In this document: in pieces, positions 6,989 to 16,118 of the stretch
How the letters are laid out: each line of letters starts with the position of its first letter
Numbering within the stretch: the stretch's first letter is position 1
Source: Actinomycetes bacterium
GTDB lineage: Bacteria; Actinomycetota; Acidimicrobiia; Acidimicrobiales; JAJYXR01
Reading direction: 5' to 3'
NCBI GenBank assembly: GCA_021801525.1
Contig: JAJYXW010000159.1
Coordinates: forward strand, 1 to 59,875
Length of the DNA: 59,875 nt
Program-made: the position numbers and the translations under genes
The notes under the pieces: model-generated
Databases searched by the model: none
Seen by the model: only the letters and a program-made list of their open reading frames with translations
Told to the model about the DNA's origin: nothing

Positions 6989-8649
6989 CGGACCGCGCCG
7001 GCCGCGCCAGGCGCACCTACCCCCGACCCGGCTGCCTCGGCCCCAGCCTCGCCGGGGTGCCTCACCTCGCCAGCCCTGCCGACCTCCCCAGCCTTGCCGA
7101 CCTCGCCAGCCTGGGCGGTCTTCCCAGCGTGCAAATCCAGCAAGCGCGCTTGTGCCTTGTTGCGAGGCGGCAGCACGACCAGTGCTACGAGGGCGCCTGC
7201 TATGGCTGTAGCGGCCCCGACGATCATGGCGAGGCTCATTCCCGAGACGAAAGCGGCGTCGGCCACATGAGCCAGGGCGGCGCCCAGGGTGCCCCCAGCT
7301 CGGTCGGCCACCATGAGCGCTCCTCCGAGCGACGAGACGATCGCTTGGCGGGCGGCAGGAGGCACGTGGTGCCCGGCGATCACCGCGCTCACGCGCCCTG
7401 CATAGCGAGTCGCGAGCAGGCTGCCGAGCACTCCGACGCCAAGAGCGCCGCCGACTTGGATCATGGTGGAGTTGGTGGCCGACCCCACGCCCGCGCGCTC
7501 GACGGGAAGCGATCCGAGGACAGCGTCGGTGGCGGGGGGCATGACGAGGCCTATGCCTGCTCCGAGCAGCAAGAACCGCCAGATCACCTGGCTGTAGGCA
7601 TCGCCTAGACCTAGTGCTGAGGTCGCGAGCAGACCTGCTGCCACCACAGCGAGACCCCCCGTTACGAGGAAGCGTGCCCCCAGGCGCCTGACGAGCAGCC
7701 CGGCGGCGGCGGCGGCGACGAACATCACTATCGACACCGGAGCGATGAGCAGCCCGGTGCGCAGCGCCGAGTTACCGAGCACGAACTGGAGGTACTGCGT
7801 GAGCATGAAGAGCGCGCCGGAGAGCGCGAACAAGGCCAGGGCGAGCGACGCGCTCGCACCCGCGAAGGCCCGGTGGGTGAAGAGGCGGACGTCGAGCATC
7901 GGGTGGTCGCAGCGAAGCTCCCAGACCACGAACCCTGCGAGCAGGAGCGCACCGGCGCCCAGCGCGCCGAGCGTGGAGGTTGCCCCCCACCCATGGATCG
8001 GGGCCTCGATGATCCCCCACAGCAGCGTTCCCAGGCCGCCGATGGACAGCAGGGTGCCGAGGATGTCCGGCCGCGAGTCGCGCCGGCCTGCCATGCGGGG
8101 CACGATCCAGAGGCTGCCGGCGAGCGCGATTGCCACAACCGGGACGTTCACTAGGAACACCGATCCCCACCAGTAGTGGTCGAGCAGCCACCCGCCGACC
8201 ACGGGGCCGATGGCTACTCCCAATCCCGACGTTCCCGCCCAGATGCCTACGGCCCGGGCGCGTTCGTGGGGTTCCTGGAACACGTTGGTGATAATTGACA
8301 AGGTCGCGGGCATCAGCATCGCTCCGCCTACCCCCATGAGCGCGCGCGCTGCGATCAGGGCGGGCGAGCTGCCCGAGAAGGCGCACGCGGCAGAACCGGC
8401 TCCGAAGACCGCCAGGCCTGCGACGAGCAGGCGCCGCGCTCCGAAGCGGTCGCCGAGGTTTCCGGCTGTGAGCAGCAGGCCCGCGAATATCACGGCGTAA
8501 GCGTCGACGATCCACTGGAGCTGGCTCGTCGAGGCGTGGAGGTCGCGGACGAGCGTAGGCAACGCGACGTTCAGGATCGTCTGGTCGATCCCCGTCACTA
8601 GCAGGCTCAGGCACAGCACGACGAGGACCCACCACCGTCGTGTTCGCAT
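6913..8649 (-). CDS. DHA2-family (14-helix) MFS drug exporter
   Basis: The 578-residue product shows the EmrB/QacA pattern. The first helix ends in GIDQTILNVALPTLVRDL, motif A reads GNLGDRFGARRLL, and motif C is in VGIWAGTSGLGVAIGPVVGGWL. About 14 hydrophobic helices follow, then a long Gly/Glu/Ala-rich cytoplasmic tail of about 85 residues built of short repeats. The start at 8649 lies five bases beyond the stop of the acetoacetate decarboxylase-like gene, so the two form a leftward operon. It likely expels a hydrophobic compound by proton antiport. The repeat-coded tail is unusual for this family. Confidence 0.9.
   Translation of the reverse strand: MRTRRWWVLVVLCLSLLVTGIDQTILNVALPTLVRDLHASTSQLQWIVDAYAVIFAGLLLTAGNLGDRFGARRLLVAGLAVFGAGSAACAFSGSSPALIAARALMGVGGAMLMPATLSIITNVFQEPHERARAVGIWAGTSGLGVAIGPVVGGWLLDHYWWGSVFLVNVPVVAIALAGSLWIVPRMAGRRDSRPDILGTLLSIGGLGTLLWGIIEAPIHGWGATSTLGALGAGALLLAGFVVWELRCDHPMLDVRLFTHRAFAGASASLALALFALSGALFMLTQYLQFVLGNSALRTGLLIAPVSIVMFVAAAAAGLLVRRLGARFLVTGGLAVVAAGLLATSALGLGDAYSQVIWRFLLLGAGIGLVMPPATDAVLGSLPVERAGVGSATNSTMIQVGGALGVGVLGSLLATRYAGRVSAVIAGHHVPPAARQAIVSSLGGALMVADRAGGTLGAALAHVADAAFVSGMSLAMIVGAATAIAGALVALVVLPPRNKAQARLLDLHAGKTAQAGEVGKAGEVGRAGEVRHPGEAGAEAAGSGVGAPGAAGAVRYPGEAGSDAAGSGVGAPGATVSGR
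6932..7062. repeat. 72-bp tandem duplication at the 3' end of two convergent genes
   Basis: A unit beginning GCGCCAGGCGCACCTACCCC occurs at 6932 and again at 7004 (period 72). The first copy contains the last codons and TAG stop (6986-6988) of the permease; in the second copy the TAG is GTG. On the minus strand both copies are read in frame as a 24-residue duplication in the tail of the DHA2 exporter (GEAGSDAAGSGVGAPGA and a close variant). Confidence 0.9.
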
Positions 8650-8654
8650 GGTGT

Positions 8655-9341
8655 TCAGGCTACCGTCTCCCCCCCGGGGAGAGTCATGTCACCGTCGAGG
8701 CGGGCGAGGGCGACCGCGCTCGTGGAACCGAGCACGGCAGCCGCCTCGCCCGCTGCGCGCAGGTTCCCGGTTCCCATCCAGACGTGTTGGAGCGAGTAGT
8801 GCGGCGCCACGAGCGTCAGGGCGTCGACGTCGGGCTCCTTGCCGGCCGGTCCGGGGATCCACTTCCGGTTCAAGATCGGGAGTGCCGCGAGGTCAGCCAC
8901 CGCCGCGGGGTCGGTGTCTTCGGGGGCGGAGCCTTCGAGGTCGATGAGGAGCTCGCCCGCTCTCTCGAGTCGGGCCCGCACGTCGCCGGAGCTCCCCAAC
9001 TCGAGGTCGATGCGTGCCAGCTTCTTCGGGAAGCCCCACACCTCGCGGCCCTGGCAGAGGGCGACGTCGGTGGTCACGTAGATGAGCGAGCAGAACAGCG
9101 CGGGCTCGCCATGCCAGGTCACGGCTACGAGGACCGCCATCTCGCGATACGGGCCGATCGTGCTCTCGGGGTAGTCGGCGAAGAGGGCCAGTCGCAGGGG
9201 CATAGCCGCCGGTTGCGCTTGCTGGGGGACGACCCCGACCGGTGCGGGTCCCTCGAGGATGGCGACCGCCAACCGCGCGTCGCTGTACTCGACGGGTGGG
9301 TCAGGATACAGCGGGGAGACGAACGGGATGCTTGTCGCCAC
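8655..9341 (-). CDS. acetoacetate decarboxylase family protein
   Basis: GTG start at 9341 has a strong Shine-Dalgarno (AGGAGG) just upstream on the minus strand. The 228-residue protein carries GREVWGFPKKLA, which matches the active-site Lys-Lys of acetoacetate decarboxylase, where the first Lys forms the Schiff base. Other family traits are the N-terminal prolines and the YREMAVLVAV segment. Many relatives act on other beta-keto acids or as aldolase-dehydratases, so the substrate is open. It is transcribed divergently from the diiron gene across a 317-base gap that holds a DosR-like box and a rightward promoter. Confidence 0.85.
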   Translation of the reverse strand: MATSIPFVSPLYPDPPVEYSDARLAVAILEGPAPVGVVPQQAQPAAMPLRLALFADYPESTIGPYREMAVLVAVTWHGEPALFCSLIYVTTDVALCQGREVWGFPKKLARIDLELGSSGDVRARLERAGELLIDLEGSAPEDTDPAAVADLAALPILNRKWIPGPAGKEPDVDALTLVAPHYSLQHVWMGTGNLRAAGEAAAVLGSTSAVALARLDGDMTLPGGETVA

Positions 9342-9452
9342 GCTCCTCCTTCCAGGGAACCATTGATCTGCACACGGGCGGGCACGCTACGGGGTAGCCC
9401 CGATGCGGCTGGCCTCAGTCTCAGTCTGGCGCTATAGCCCCCGGCGACGACA

Positions 9453-9466
9453 GGGCCGAAAGTCCC
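9453..9466. promoter_or_regulatory. DosR/DevR-like box in divergent promoter region
   Basis: The minus strand reads GGGACTTTCGGCCC, which fits GGGACNNNNGNCCC and resembles the DosR box of mycobacteria (half-site GGGAC). The same 14 bases recur upstream of ctaD at 28288-28301. The site lies 111 bases from the start of the decarboxylase gene and about 40 bases before the predicted -35 of the diiron gene, so it could control either or both. Confidence 0.5.
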
Positions 9467-9504
9467 CTCTCGCCCAGCGAGCCTCCAAGAAAATCCTTTA
9501 GCTC

Positions 9505-9533
9505 TTGACTCGACGAACGAGACGGTTTACCAT
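9505..9533 (+). promoter_or_regulatory. predicted promoter of the diiron gene
   Basis: TTGACT (9505-9510), a 17-base spacer and TACCAT (9528-9533) form a good vegetative-type promoter. An eight-base palindrome TGACGTCA follows at 9546-9553 and may be an operator. The leader then contains a 13-bp repeat array before the gene start at 9659. Nothing else is seen in the gap 9342-9658 apart from the DosR-like box. Confidence 0.55.
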
Positions 9534-9577
9534 CATCTGTGACGCTGACGTCAGGCAGCGATCGGCAGCAACGGCAG

Positions 9578-9615
9578 GTGCCCAGTCGGGTGCCCAGGTC
9601 GGGTGCCCAGGTCGG
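9578..9615 (+). repeat. 13-bp tandem repeat, three copies
   Basis: GTGCCCAGGTCGG is repeated three times (first copy one base shorter) in the leader of the diiron gene, about 40 bases before its start codon. Confidence 0.95.
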
Positions 9616-9658
9616 GCGTCTGCCGATGAGCAGGGGGGACCGAGGAGGGTGGTGTTGC

Positions 9659-10834
9659 ATGACTACTACCGACAGGGTGATCACCCCGGCAGACTTTGCC
9701 GAAGACCTCGCCAAGCGGCCGTACTTCGAGAAGCTGCGCAAGGGTGACCTCGATCTCAGGTGGTTCGAGGCGGAGCCCGGGGGAGGAGTCTGGGGGACTT
9801 GGGGCTCCAAGGCCGAGCCATCGCGGCGCGGGCTCACCCTCATGGACGTCGACTCCGCCTCGGGGCTCGCTGCCGGGCTGGTGGGCCCGCCGGTGACCGC
9901 CCCCAGGGGTGCCGGGCTCGACCCTGACGCCGGCATGACTCCCTGGGAGATCAACGACAAGTGGGAGCTCTGGGCGGACAATCTGACCAACCTTTACGAG
10001 GAGGCCTGCAGCCGCCAGTGGAACGCCACGGCGGACATCGACTGGCGCCATCTCGAGGCCCTGCCCCCGGACATGGAGCGAGCGCTCTGCCAGTTCTGCA
10101 CCTTCCTCACCATGGCCGAGTACCTGGCGACCGACGTGTTGGCACCCTGGCTGCCGAAGTTCAACACCTACTTCCACGAGATCAAGCTGTTCATCGCCAG
10201 CCAGGCCATGGACGAGGCCCGCCACACCGAGGTGTTCCGCAAGCGCGCTCTCGCCAACGGCGGGGGACTCGGCATGGCAATAGCCCTCGGCGGTGCCCTC
10301 AAGCTCATCAACGCGCCTGCTGCGGCGGCGGGCCGCACGGCGGGATCGACCGGGAGCCCGCTCGCGGACAACCCCCTCTTCTCCACGTGGCGCGACGTCT
10401 CCTATTGCATCCACGTCGTCTTCGAGGGGGCCGTGCTGTCGATCTTCCGCTTCGGGGAGTTCCTGGGGAAGACCGACGTCGACAAGTCGATCTTCCGCAT
10501 GGTCATGCAGGACGAGGCACGCCACGTCGCCTACGGAGCGATGCACCTGAAGTACCTGCTCGAGGGCGCGCCCGACCCCGATGCCCAGCGCGAGGACCTG
10601 CACAGGCTCGCGGATCTGGCCGAGATGTTCTTCACGGACCTCTTCTTCATGCAGCCTGCGACGGTCGAGTCGCTCGCGATCCTCGCAGGAGACGGGATCG
10701 GAGGCGTAGGGGCCGGGCTCGAGGTCTACAAGGACGTGTACCGCAAGCTGCGCGAGGAGTACCTCTCGCGCACGGCGAGGGCCGGGCTCGACCGCAGGGG
10801 GCGTTGCTTCTTCCCGGAGGAGCTTCCCTTCTGA
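9659..10834 (+). CDS. R2-like / ferritin-like diiron protein
   Basis: ATG at 9659 is preceded by GAGGAGGG, so I prefer it to the upstream in-frame extension across the repeat array. The 391-residue protein has two metal motifs typical of the R2/ferritin-like diiron fold: TMAEYLATD with SQAMDEARHTEVF, and FEGAVLSIFRFGEF with MQDEARHVAYG. These supply the Glu, Asp and His ligands of a dinuclear site. The family includes the ribonucleotide reductase small subunit, R2-like ligand-binding oxidases and AurF-type N-oxygenases. No large ribonucleotide reductase subunit is near, so an oxygenase or oxidase acting on a small molecule in the following catabolic cluster is more likely. Confidence 0.75.
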   Translation: MTTTDRVITPADFAEDLAKRPYFEKLRKGDLDLRWFEAEPGGGVWGTWGSKAEPSRRGLTLMDVDSASGLAAGLVGPPVTAPRGAGLDPDAGMTPWEINDKWELWADNLTNLYEEACSRQWNATADIDWRHLEALPPDMERALCQFCTFLTMAEYLATDVLAPWLPKFNTYFHEIKLFIASQAMDEARHTEVFRKRALANGGGLGMAIALGGALKLINAPAAAAGRTAGSTGSPLADNPLFSTWRDVSYCIHVVFEGAVLSIFRFGEFLGKTDVDKSIFRMVMQDEARHVAYGAMHLKYLLEGAPDPDAQREDLHRLADLAEMFFTDLFFMQPATVESLAILAGDGIGGVGAGLEVYKDVYRKLREEYLSRTARAGLDRRGRCFFPEELPF

Positions 10835-10983
10835 CAGCGGAGCCGGGACAAAGGGCAGCCTGCTCGGAGCGACCGACCGGATCGGATCGACCGGCCAGGC
10901 GGCCCGACCGGAAGACGGATCGACCGGGTAGGCGCAGTGACGAGACGTTCGAATAGGTGCAGCAGCGACGAAAGGGCAAGCAG

Positions 10984-12153
10984 ATGCCGGTGAAAGCTCA
11001 TTCCCGTGACTACAAGGTTGTGTCCACCGACGACCACGTCGTCGAGCCGCCAGACGTCTGGCAGTCGCGCCTGCCTTCTCACCTGGCAGAACGCGGCCCG
11101 AAGATAGTCTCTACCGAAGATGCCGACGTATGGGAGATCGCGGGGTCGCGCCACCCGATAAGCGGGCTGGCGGCAATGGCCGGGCGATCCTTCGAGGAGT
11201 ACACGCCGAAGGCCCTCCATTTCGCCGACATGCGCCCGGGCTGCTACGACCCGGCAGCGCGCCTCGAGGACATGGACCTTGACGGCGTCGACGCGGAGGT
11301 GATGTTCGGCACCATCGCAGGCCTCGCCGGCGGCACTTTCATAGAGCTTGCGGAGAAGGAGGAGGAGCTCGCGCTCGAGTGTGTGCGCGCCTACAACGAC
11401 TGGCTGGCCACCGAGTGGTGCGCGACGGATCCGGAACGGCTGATCGCTCAGGCCATCCTGCCCTTGTGGGACTCCGGGCTGGCAGCGGAGGAGGTCGAGC
11501 GCGCCGTTGAGATCGGGCATCGCGGGGTGCTCGTCCCTGCCATTCCGCAGGCATTCGGTCTGCCGCCGCTGGCCGATCCCGTCTATGCCCCGGTGCTCGA
11601 CGCGTGCCAGGCGGCGGGCGTGCCCGTGGCGCTCCACATCGGAGGCTCGATTGCCCGCAAGCAGGCGGCCGAGCTCATAGGCGGGTTGACCCCCGGCGCG
11701 GGCGTACCGGCGGAAACGATCGTCGCTCTCACGCCCCTGGGCAACTTCGGCGTCTTCGCGAACGTGATCTTCTCGGGGATCCCGGTCCGTCACCCCGGGT
11801 TGAAGATCGTCTCGGTGGAGAGCGGCATCGGTTGGGTGCCGTACTTCCTCGAGCGGATGGACTGGACCTACACGCGGCATCGCTTCTGGACCAAGTCGGC
11901 GCTCACCGAGCCGCCGAGCACCTACTTCCGTCGCCAGATGTACGCAACCTTCCTCGTGGACGACAGCGGGATCGAGGCCATCGAGCGCATAGGTGCCGAG
12001 AACGTCATGTGGGAGTCGGACTACCCGCATACCGACACCACCTGGCCCAAGTCGCAGGAGCTGATCGAAGAGCACCTGGGAGGCCTCCCGGACGCCATCC
12101 GCCACGCCGTGCTGGCGGGCAACGCCGTACGCGTCTACGGGCTCGGCTCCTGA
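10984..12153 (+). CDS. amidohydrolase-2 family enzyme (ACMSD-like TIM barrel), paralogue 1
   Basis: The 389-residue product is counted from ATG at 10984, after AAAGGG; a GTG at 10957 would add nine residues. Metal or catalytic residues of the family are visible: STDDHVVEPPD near the N-terminus, VALHIGG in the middle, SVESGIGWVPYFLERMD, and the final Asp in MWESDYPHTDTTWP. This superfamily decarboxylates or hydrolyses ring and carboxylate compounds using one metal ion. It resembles the enzyme at 12869-14041, so the cluster contains a duplicated pair. The preceding gap 10835-10983 holds irregular repeats of GACCGACCGGATC type. Confidence 0.85.
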   Translation: MPVKAHSRDYKVVSTDDHVVEPPDVWQSRLPSHLAERGPKIVSTEDADVWEIAGSRHPISGLAAMAGRSFEEYTPKALHFADMRPGCYDPAARLEDMDLDGVDAEVMFGTIAGLAGGTFIELAEKEEELALECVRAYNDWLATEWCATDPERLIAQAILPLWDSGLAAEEVERAVEIGHRGVLVPAIPQAFGLPPLADPVYAPVLDACQAAGVPVALHIGGSIARKQAAELIGGLTPGAGVPAETIVALTPLGNFGVFANVIFSGIPVRHPGLKIVSVESGIGWVPYFLERMDWTYTRHRFWTKSALTEPPSTYFRRQMYATFLVDDSGIEAIERIGAENVMWESDYPHTDTTWPKSQELIEEHLGGLPDAIRHAVLAGNAVRVYGLGS

Positions 12154-12236
12154 GCAGACGAGCACAGGCCAGACCGAGGCCCGGGACCGCGCCGCACACC
12201 CAGGACGAAGAACCAGGACGAAGAAGGAGTGAGGAC

Positions 12237-12716
12237 ATGCAAGTCACTTCCGTGCAGGAGCACGAGCGGGTAGCGCCACCGGAGCCGGGTACCGAGCCCC
12301 TCTTGTTCCCCTCGAGCGAGTGGTTCGAGGCGCTGGCGAGCGTCGCACGCTCCCAGCCCGAGCGCTACCGGCGCCTCGGTGCCACTGAGATCCGCATCGG
12401 GATCGACGTCGGGGACAGCGGGTGGCGGGTCGTGTTCGAGGACTACGAGGTGACCGAGGTGGCAGTACGGCACCCGGGTATGGCGGTCGACTGCACGCTG
12501 TCCGCCTCCCCGGAGGACTGGCGCGAGCTGGTCGAGCACATACGCGAGCGTGGCAGCGCGGATCCCACGCACACGCTGAACAGCCTGGTGCTCTCGGGCA
12601 CGCGCTTCACCTTGAGCGGCGAGGATCAGCTGGGCGTCGATCGCTTCTACCGCTTCAACGCGACGCTGCAGGCGTTCATCGACGGGGCCAAGGACGTCCT
12701 GACCCGCTTCGCGTAG
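12237..12716 (+). CDS. SCP2-like lipid/CoA-ligand-binding protein
   Basis: ATG at 12237 follows GAAGGAG. The 159-residue protein has an alternating beta/alpha pattern (IRIGIDVGDSGWRVVFED, then AVDCTLSASPEDWRELVE) and an end (YRFNATLQAFIDGAKDVL) that look like an SCP2 domain. The match is by pattern only. It sits between the two amidohydrolase genes and is presumably a ligand-carrying or accessory subunit of that pathway. Confidence 0.5.
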   Translation: MQVTSVQEHERVAPPEPGTEPLLFPSSEWFEALASVARSQPERYRRLGATEIRIGIDVGDSGWRVVFEDYEVTEVAVRHPGMAVDCTLSASPEDWRELVEHIRERGSADPTHTLNSLVLSGTRFTLSGEDQLGVDRFYRFNATLQAFIDGAKDVLTRFA

Positions 12717-12736
12717 GGGCCGGGGCGTACCAGGGA

Positions 12737-12840
12737 GATCGCAGAGACCGAAGAGCAGAGAGCGAAGACCGAATAGCAGAGACCGAAGAGCAACGAGCAA
12801 CGAGCAAAGACCGAAGAGCAGAGACCGAATAGCAAAGACC
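12737..12840 (+). repeat. degenerate 14-16 bp tandem repeat
   Basis: About seven copies of AGAGACCGAAGAGCA or close variants (AGACCGAATAGCA, AACGAGC) fill the space between the SCP2-like gene and the next Shine-Dalgarno. Copies differ at one to three positions, so this array is older or more mutated than others in the window. Confidence 0.9.
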
Positions 12841-12868
12841 TGCAGATGGGCAGGGAAAGGAGCCGGTG

Positions 12869-14041
12869 ATGACGGCGAAGGATGCCGAGGTACGGCCTGT
12901 GAACGTAGGTGCATCGAAGAGCGAGCGCGTGATATCTACCGACGACCACGCGTTCGAGAAGCCGGACACGTTCCTCTCGCGGGTGCCGCAGAAGCACCGC
13001 GAAGAGTGCCTGCAGGTTCGCCGGCAGGACGATGGCACGGACTGGTGGGTGTTCGCCGGCCAGAAGGTGCGCGCCGTGTCCACCGGAGCCGCCGCCATGC
13101 GCACCGACCGCGGCGCGGTGAAGACCTGGGACGAGCTGCCTGCAGCGGCATACGACGCGGCAGCGCGCCTCGACGTGATGGACGCTGACGGTGTGGACGT
13201 GGAGGTCCTGTTCCCCCAGGCGTCCGGTTTCGGCGGCGGGGCGTTCATGACCGGGAGGAAGGGCGAGGAGCTGTGCCTCGCGTCCATCCGCGCCTACAAC
13301 GACTACCTGGCGGAGGAGTGGCTCGGCGTGAGCGACCGCTTCGTCCCTCAGGCGCTCGTGCCCCTGTGGGACGCGAAGCTGGCGGCCGCGGAGCTTCGCC
13401 GGGCGTTCGATCTCGGCCACAAGGCTCTCGTGTGGTCGGGAGCTCCGCAGAACCTCGGGCTCCCTCACTTCAACGAGACGAGCTGGGACCCGGTCTGGTC
13501 GACGGCTCAGGAGCTCGGCATGCCCGTGGCGCTGCACATCGGCTCGGGCGGGCTCGCCATGGACCTGTGGGAGGGCTACACCTCCATGCGAAGGCTGGCG
13601 ATGGTGTCGGTGAACGCGATCACGTCCAACATCCAGACGGTCGGCAACCTCCTGCTGTCGGGCGTGCTCGAGCGCTATCCCGACTTGAAGGTCATCTCGG
13701 TCGAGAGCGGCATGGGCTGGGTCCCCTACCTCCTCGAGACCACTGACCACCAGTTCGAGCAGCAGCACCTGGGCGACGACGGGCGCTCGATGAAGCCGAG
13801 CGAGCTGTTTCACCGGAACTGCTACGTGAACTTCTGGTACGAGCACAGCGGGATCGAGCAGCGCCACCGTGTCGGGATCGACAACATCATGTGGGAGGCC
13901 GACTTCCCCCACCCGACCTCCACCTACCCCAAGTCGCGCCAGTTCATCGACGAGTGCCTCGCCGGGGTGCCGCAGGAGGAGAGGCGCAAGATGCTTTCCG
14001 CTAACGCCGAGCGCGTCTACGGCCTCGCTCCGGCAGCCTGA
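12869..14041 (+). CDS. amidohydrolase-2 family enzyme, paralogue 2
   Basis: ATG at 12869 is placed eight bases after GGAAAGGAG; a GTG immediately before it is an equal alternative. The 390-residue product has the same marks as its paralogue: STDDHAFEKPD, VALHIGSGG, SVESGMGWVPYLLE and MWEADFPHPTSTYP. Sequence differences in the middle (FGGGAFMTGRKG) suggest a different substrate or a heteromeric partner. The stop codon begins an imperfect 15-bp repeat array. Confidence 0.85.
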   Translation: MTAKDAEVRPVNVGASKSERVISTDDHAFEKPDTFLSRVPQKHREECLQVRRQDDGTDWWVFAGQKVRAVSTGAAAMRTDRGAVKTWDELPAAAYDAAARLDVMDADGVDVEVLFPQASGFGGGAFMTGRKGEELCLASIRAYNDYLAEEWLGVSDRFVPQALVPLWDAKLAAAELRRAFDLGHKALVWSGAPQNLGLPHFNETSWDPVWSTAQELGMPVALHIGSGGLAMDLWEGYTSMRRLAMVSVNAITSNIQTVGNLLLSGVLERYPDLKVISVESGMGWVPYLLETTDHQFEQQHLGDDGRSMKPSELFHRNCYVNFWYEHSGIEQRHRVGIDNIMWEADFPHPTSTYPKSRQFIDECLAGVPQEERRKMLSANAERVYGLAPAA

Positions 14042-14146
14042 GCCGGGGCAACCTGAGCCGGCCTCGGCCAGGAGCGCGGCCTGAGTCGGGGCAACCTGAG
14101 CCGGGGCGGCTCGAGCCGGGGCAACCTGAGCCGGGGCGGCCGGGGA
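14038..14146 (+). repeat. stop-anchored 15-bp repeat array after the amidohydrolase
   Basis: The last codon and stop (GCC TGA) begin a unit CCTGAGCCGGGGCAA that recurs five or six times, with substitutions and one insertion, up to 14146. Several copies preserve CTGAGCCGG. Confidence 0.8.
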
Positions 14147-14218
14147 GAGCCAGGCCAGCCGAGGGCACGGCCTGAAGCCCGGGACAGTCGGGGAGAGAGT
14201 GACCAGAGGAGGATCGAA

Positions 14219-16114
14219 GTGGTGAACGTGGACGCAGCAGCGCTGGCCGAGCGCAAGGGACCTGTCGGCAGTACCGGCCAGGTCGACGCAGTCACGGCGC
14301 GAGTTATCCGCTCGGCGATGGAGACCATCTGCTTCGAGATGGCCGTCTACGTGAGCCGGACGGCGATCTCTCCAATCCTCAACCAATCCAACGAGCGCAA
14401 CGCCACCATCCTCGACTCGAACGGCCGCCTCGCGGCTCTGAGCGTCGGGATCCCGCAGCTCATGCTCCAGTCCACGCTGCCGGTGCGCTTCGCCCTGGAC
14501 TTCTTCGGCAGGGACCGCTTCCACGAGGGGGATGTCTTCCTCGGCAACGACCCCTACCACGGAGCTGGCCACCTGCCCGACTACAACGTCTACGCCCCCT
14601 GTTTCGCGGACGGGCGGCTCGTCTGCTTCGCTTCCATACAGTGCCACCACGCGGATACCGGCGGGAGTGTCCCGGGCGGCTACAACGTCACCGTCGACGA
14701 GGTGTGGGGAGAAGGGACGCGCTGGCCGGCGGTGAAAGTGGTCGACCGCGGGGAGGAGCGTGACGACGTCCTCTACGCGCTGCAGGCCAATAACAGGGTG
14801 AGCGCCTTCGAGGGGGACATCCGCGCCCAGATCGGAGCGGCACAGCTGGGCGTGCGCCGCCTCGGCGAGGTGCTGGAGCGCTACGGGGCTTCGACCTTCG
14901 ATGCGGCGGTGCAGTGGAACATCGACCACGCGGCGCGGCGCTTTGCCGAGGAGGTGCGCTCGTGGCCCGACGGGCTCTACGAGTCCGACGTCTACGTGGA
15001 CCACGATCCCCGCGGGAACCCTGACATCCATATCCATCTCGCAGTGAGGGTCGATGGCGACCACCTGCATCTCGACTTCAGCGGCTCGGACTCCCGGCCG
15101 GAGCTCCAGGCGTGGTCCACTTTCGGCAACACGCGGGGCTACGCGATAGCCGCGCTGGCGGCCTTGATGGACAGCACGATCCCGAAGAACGAGGGGTTCT
15201 TCGACTCGGTCAGCCTTCACGTGCCGGCCGGATGTGTACTGAACCCTTCCCCGGGCAAGGCGGTCTCCGCGGGCACCCACCATCCCGGCATCGAGGTGGG
15301 CGAGGCGATAGCGCTGGCCCTGTCGCAGGTCCGCCCCGAGCGCTGCGCGCCGCAGGTCTACAAGACGGGGATACCCACCACGATCGTAGGCGAGCACCCC
15401 CGCTCGGGTGCAAGGTTCATCGACAACTCCGCCGAGGTCTATGCCGGATGGTGCTCTGCCGTGAAGGGGACCGACGGCTGGGGCGCGTTCAACGCCGCCT
15501 TCGGCAACCTCTGGAAGGCCACAGCGGAGATCAACGAGTCCATCTTTCCTCACCGCCAGTGGAGCCGCGACTACCGGACCGACTCGGGTGGGCCAGGGCG
15601 CTGGCGCGGAGGTCTCGGCAGTCACTACGTGAAGGAGGTGCTCGTGCCGGCCAAGGTCTACACCTACGTCGTCGGCATGAAGTACCCGATGCCCGGCATA
15701 GCCGGCGGATGTCCTGGTGAGCCGAACAAGCTGACGCTCAGGGCGGGCTCCCCCGAGGAGGTCGTGGTGAAGGACACGGCCGACTGGGTGCCCGTCGAAG
15801 CCGGCGACCGGATCGTCTACGAGTACGGCGGGGGAGGCGGATGGGGCAGCCCCCTGGAGCGGGATCCCGACGCGGTGCTCGACGACGTTCTCGACGAGTA
15901 CGTGAGCGTCGAAGGGGCGTTGCGTGACTACGGCGTGGTGCTCACGGGCTCCCTCGAGGACCTCACGCTCGAAGTGGACCTGGCGGGAACCGAGCTCGAG
16001 CGCGCGCGGCGCCGTGCCTCGGGCGATGGTGCGGCCCCGGGCACCATGGCGGTGCCCGGGAGCGGATGGAGCGAGCCTCCGAGCCCGGAGGCCGGATTGC
16101 TCGGAGGTGCATGA
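14219..16114 (+). CDS. hydantoinase B / oxoprolinase-family subunit
   Basis: GTG at 14219 (or 14222) follows AGAGGAGG. The 631-residue product has HyuB hallmarks: an N-terminal helix with SAMETICFEMAVYVSRTAISP, then FLGNDPYHGAGHLPDYNVYAP, DFSGSDSRPELQAWSTFGNT and GGGGWGSPLERDP at the end. HyuB pairs with HyuA to open or carboxylate small substrates with ATP, as in N-methylhydantoinase, 5-oxoprolinase and acetone/acetophenone carboxylases. The partner gene follows four bases downstream. Confidence 0.9.
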   Translation: MVNVDAAALAERKGPVGSTGQVDAVTARVIRSAMETICFEMAVYVSRTAISPILNQSNERNATILDSNGRLAALSVGIPQLMLQSTLPVRFALDFFGRDRFHEGDVFLGNDPYHGAGHLPDYNVYAPCFADGRLVCFASIQCHHADTGGSVPGGYNVTVDEVWGEGTRWPAVKVVDRGEERDDVLYALQANNRVSAFEGDIRAQIGAAQLGVRRLGEVLERYGASTFDAAVQWNIDHAARRFAEEVRSWPDGLYESDVYVDHDPRGNPDIHIHLAVRVDGDHLHLDFSGSDSRPELQAWSTFGNTRGYAIAALAALMDSTIPKNEGFFDSVSLHVPAGCVLNPSPGKAVSAGTHHPGIEVGEAIALALSQVRPERCAPQVYKTGIPTTIVGEHPRSGARFIDNSAEVYAGWCSAVKGTDGWGAFNAAFGNLWKATAEINESIFPHRQWSRDYRTDSGGPGRWRGGLGSHYVKEVLVPAKVYTYVVGMKYPMPGIAGGCPGEPNKLTLRAGSPEEVVVKDTADWVPVEAGDRIVYEYGGGGGWGSPLERDPDAVLDDVLDEYVSVEGALRDYGVVLTGSLEDLTLEVDLAGTELERARRRASGDGAAPGTMAVPGSGWSEPPSPEAGLLGGA

Positions 16115-16118
16115 GACC

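Noticed and set aside
9659..10834. Ribonucleotide reductase small subunit
   Set aside because: No large subunit or nrdI/nrdH is near, and the context is catabolic; only the diiron fold is supported.
12237..12716. Small subunit of an acetone carboxylase
   Set aside because: No zinc-binding cysteines or other small-subunit marks are visible; the strand/helix pattern fits SCP2 better.
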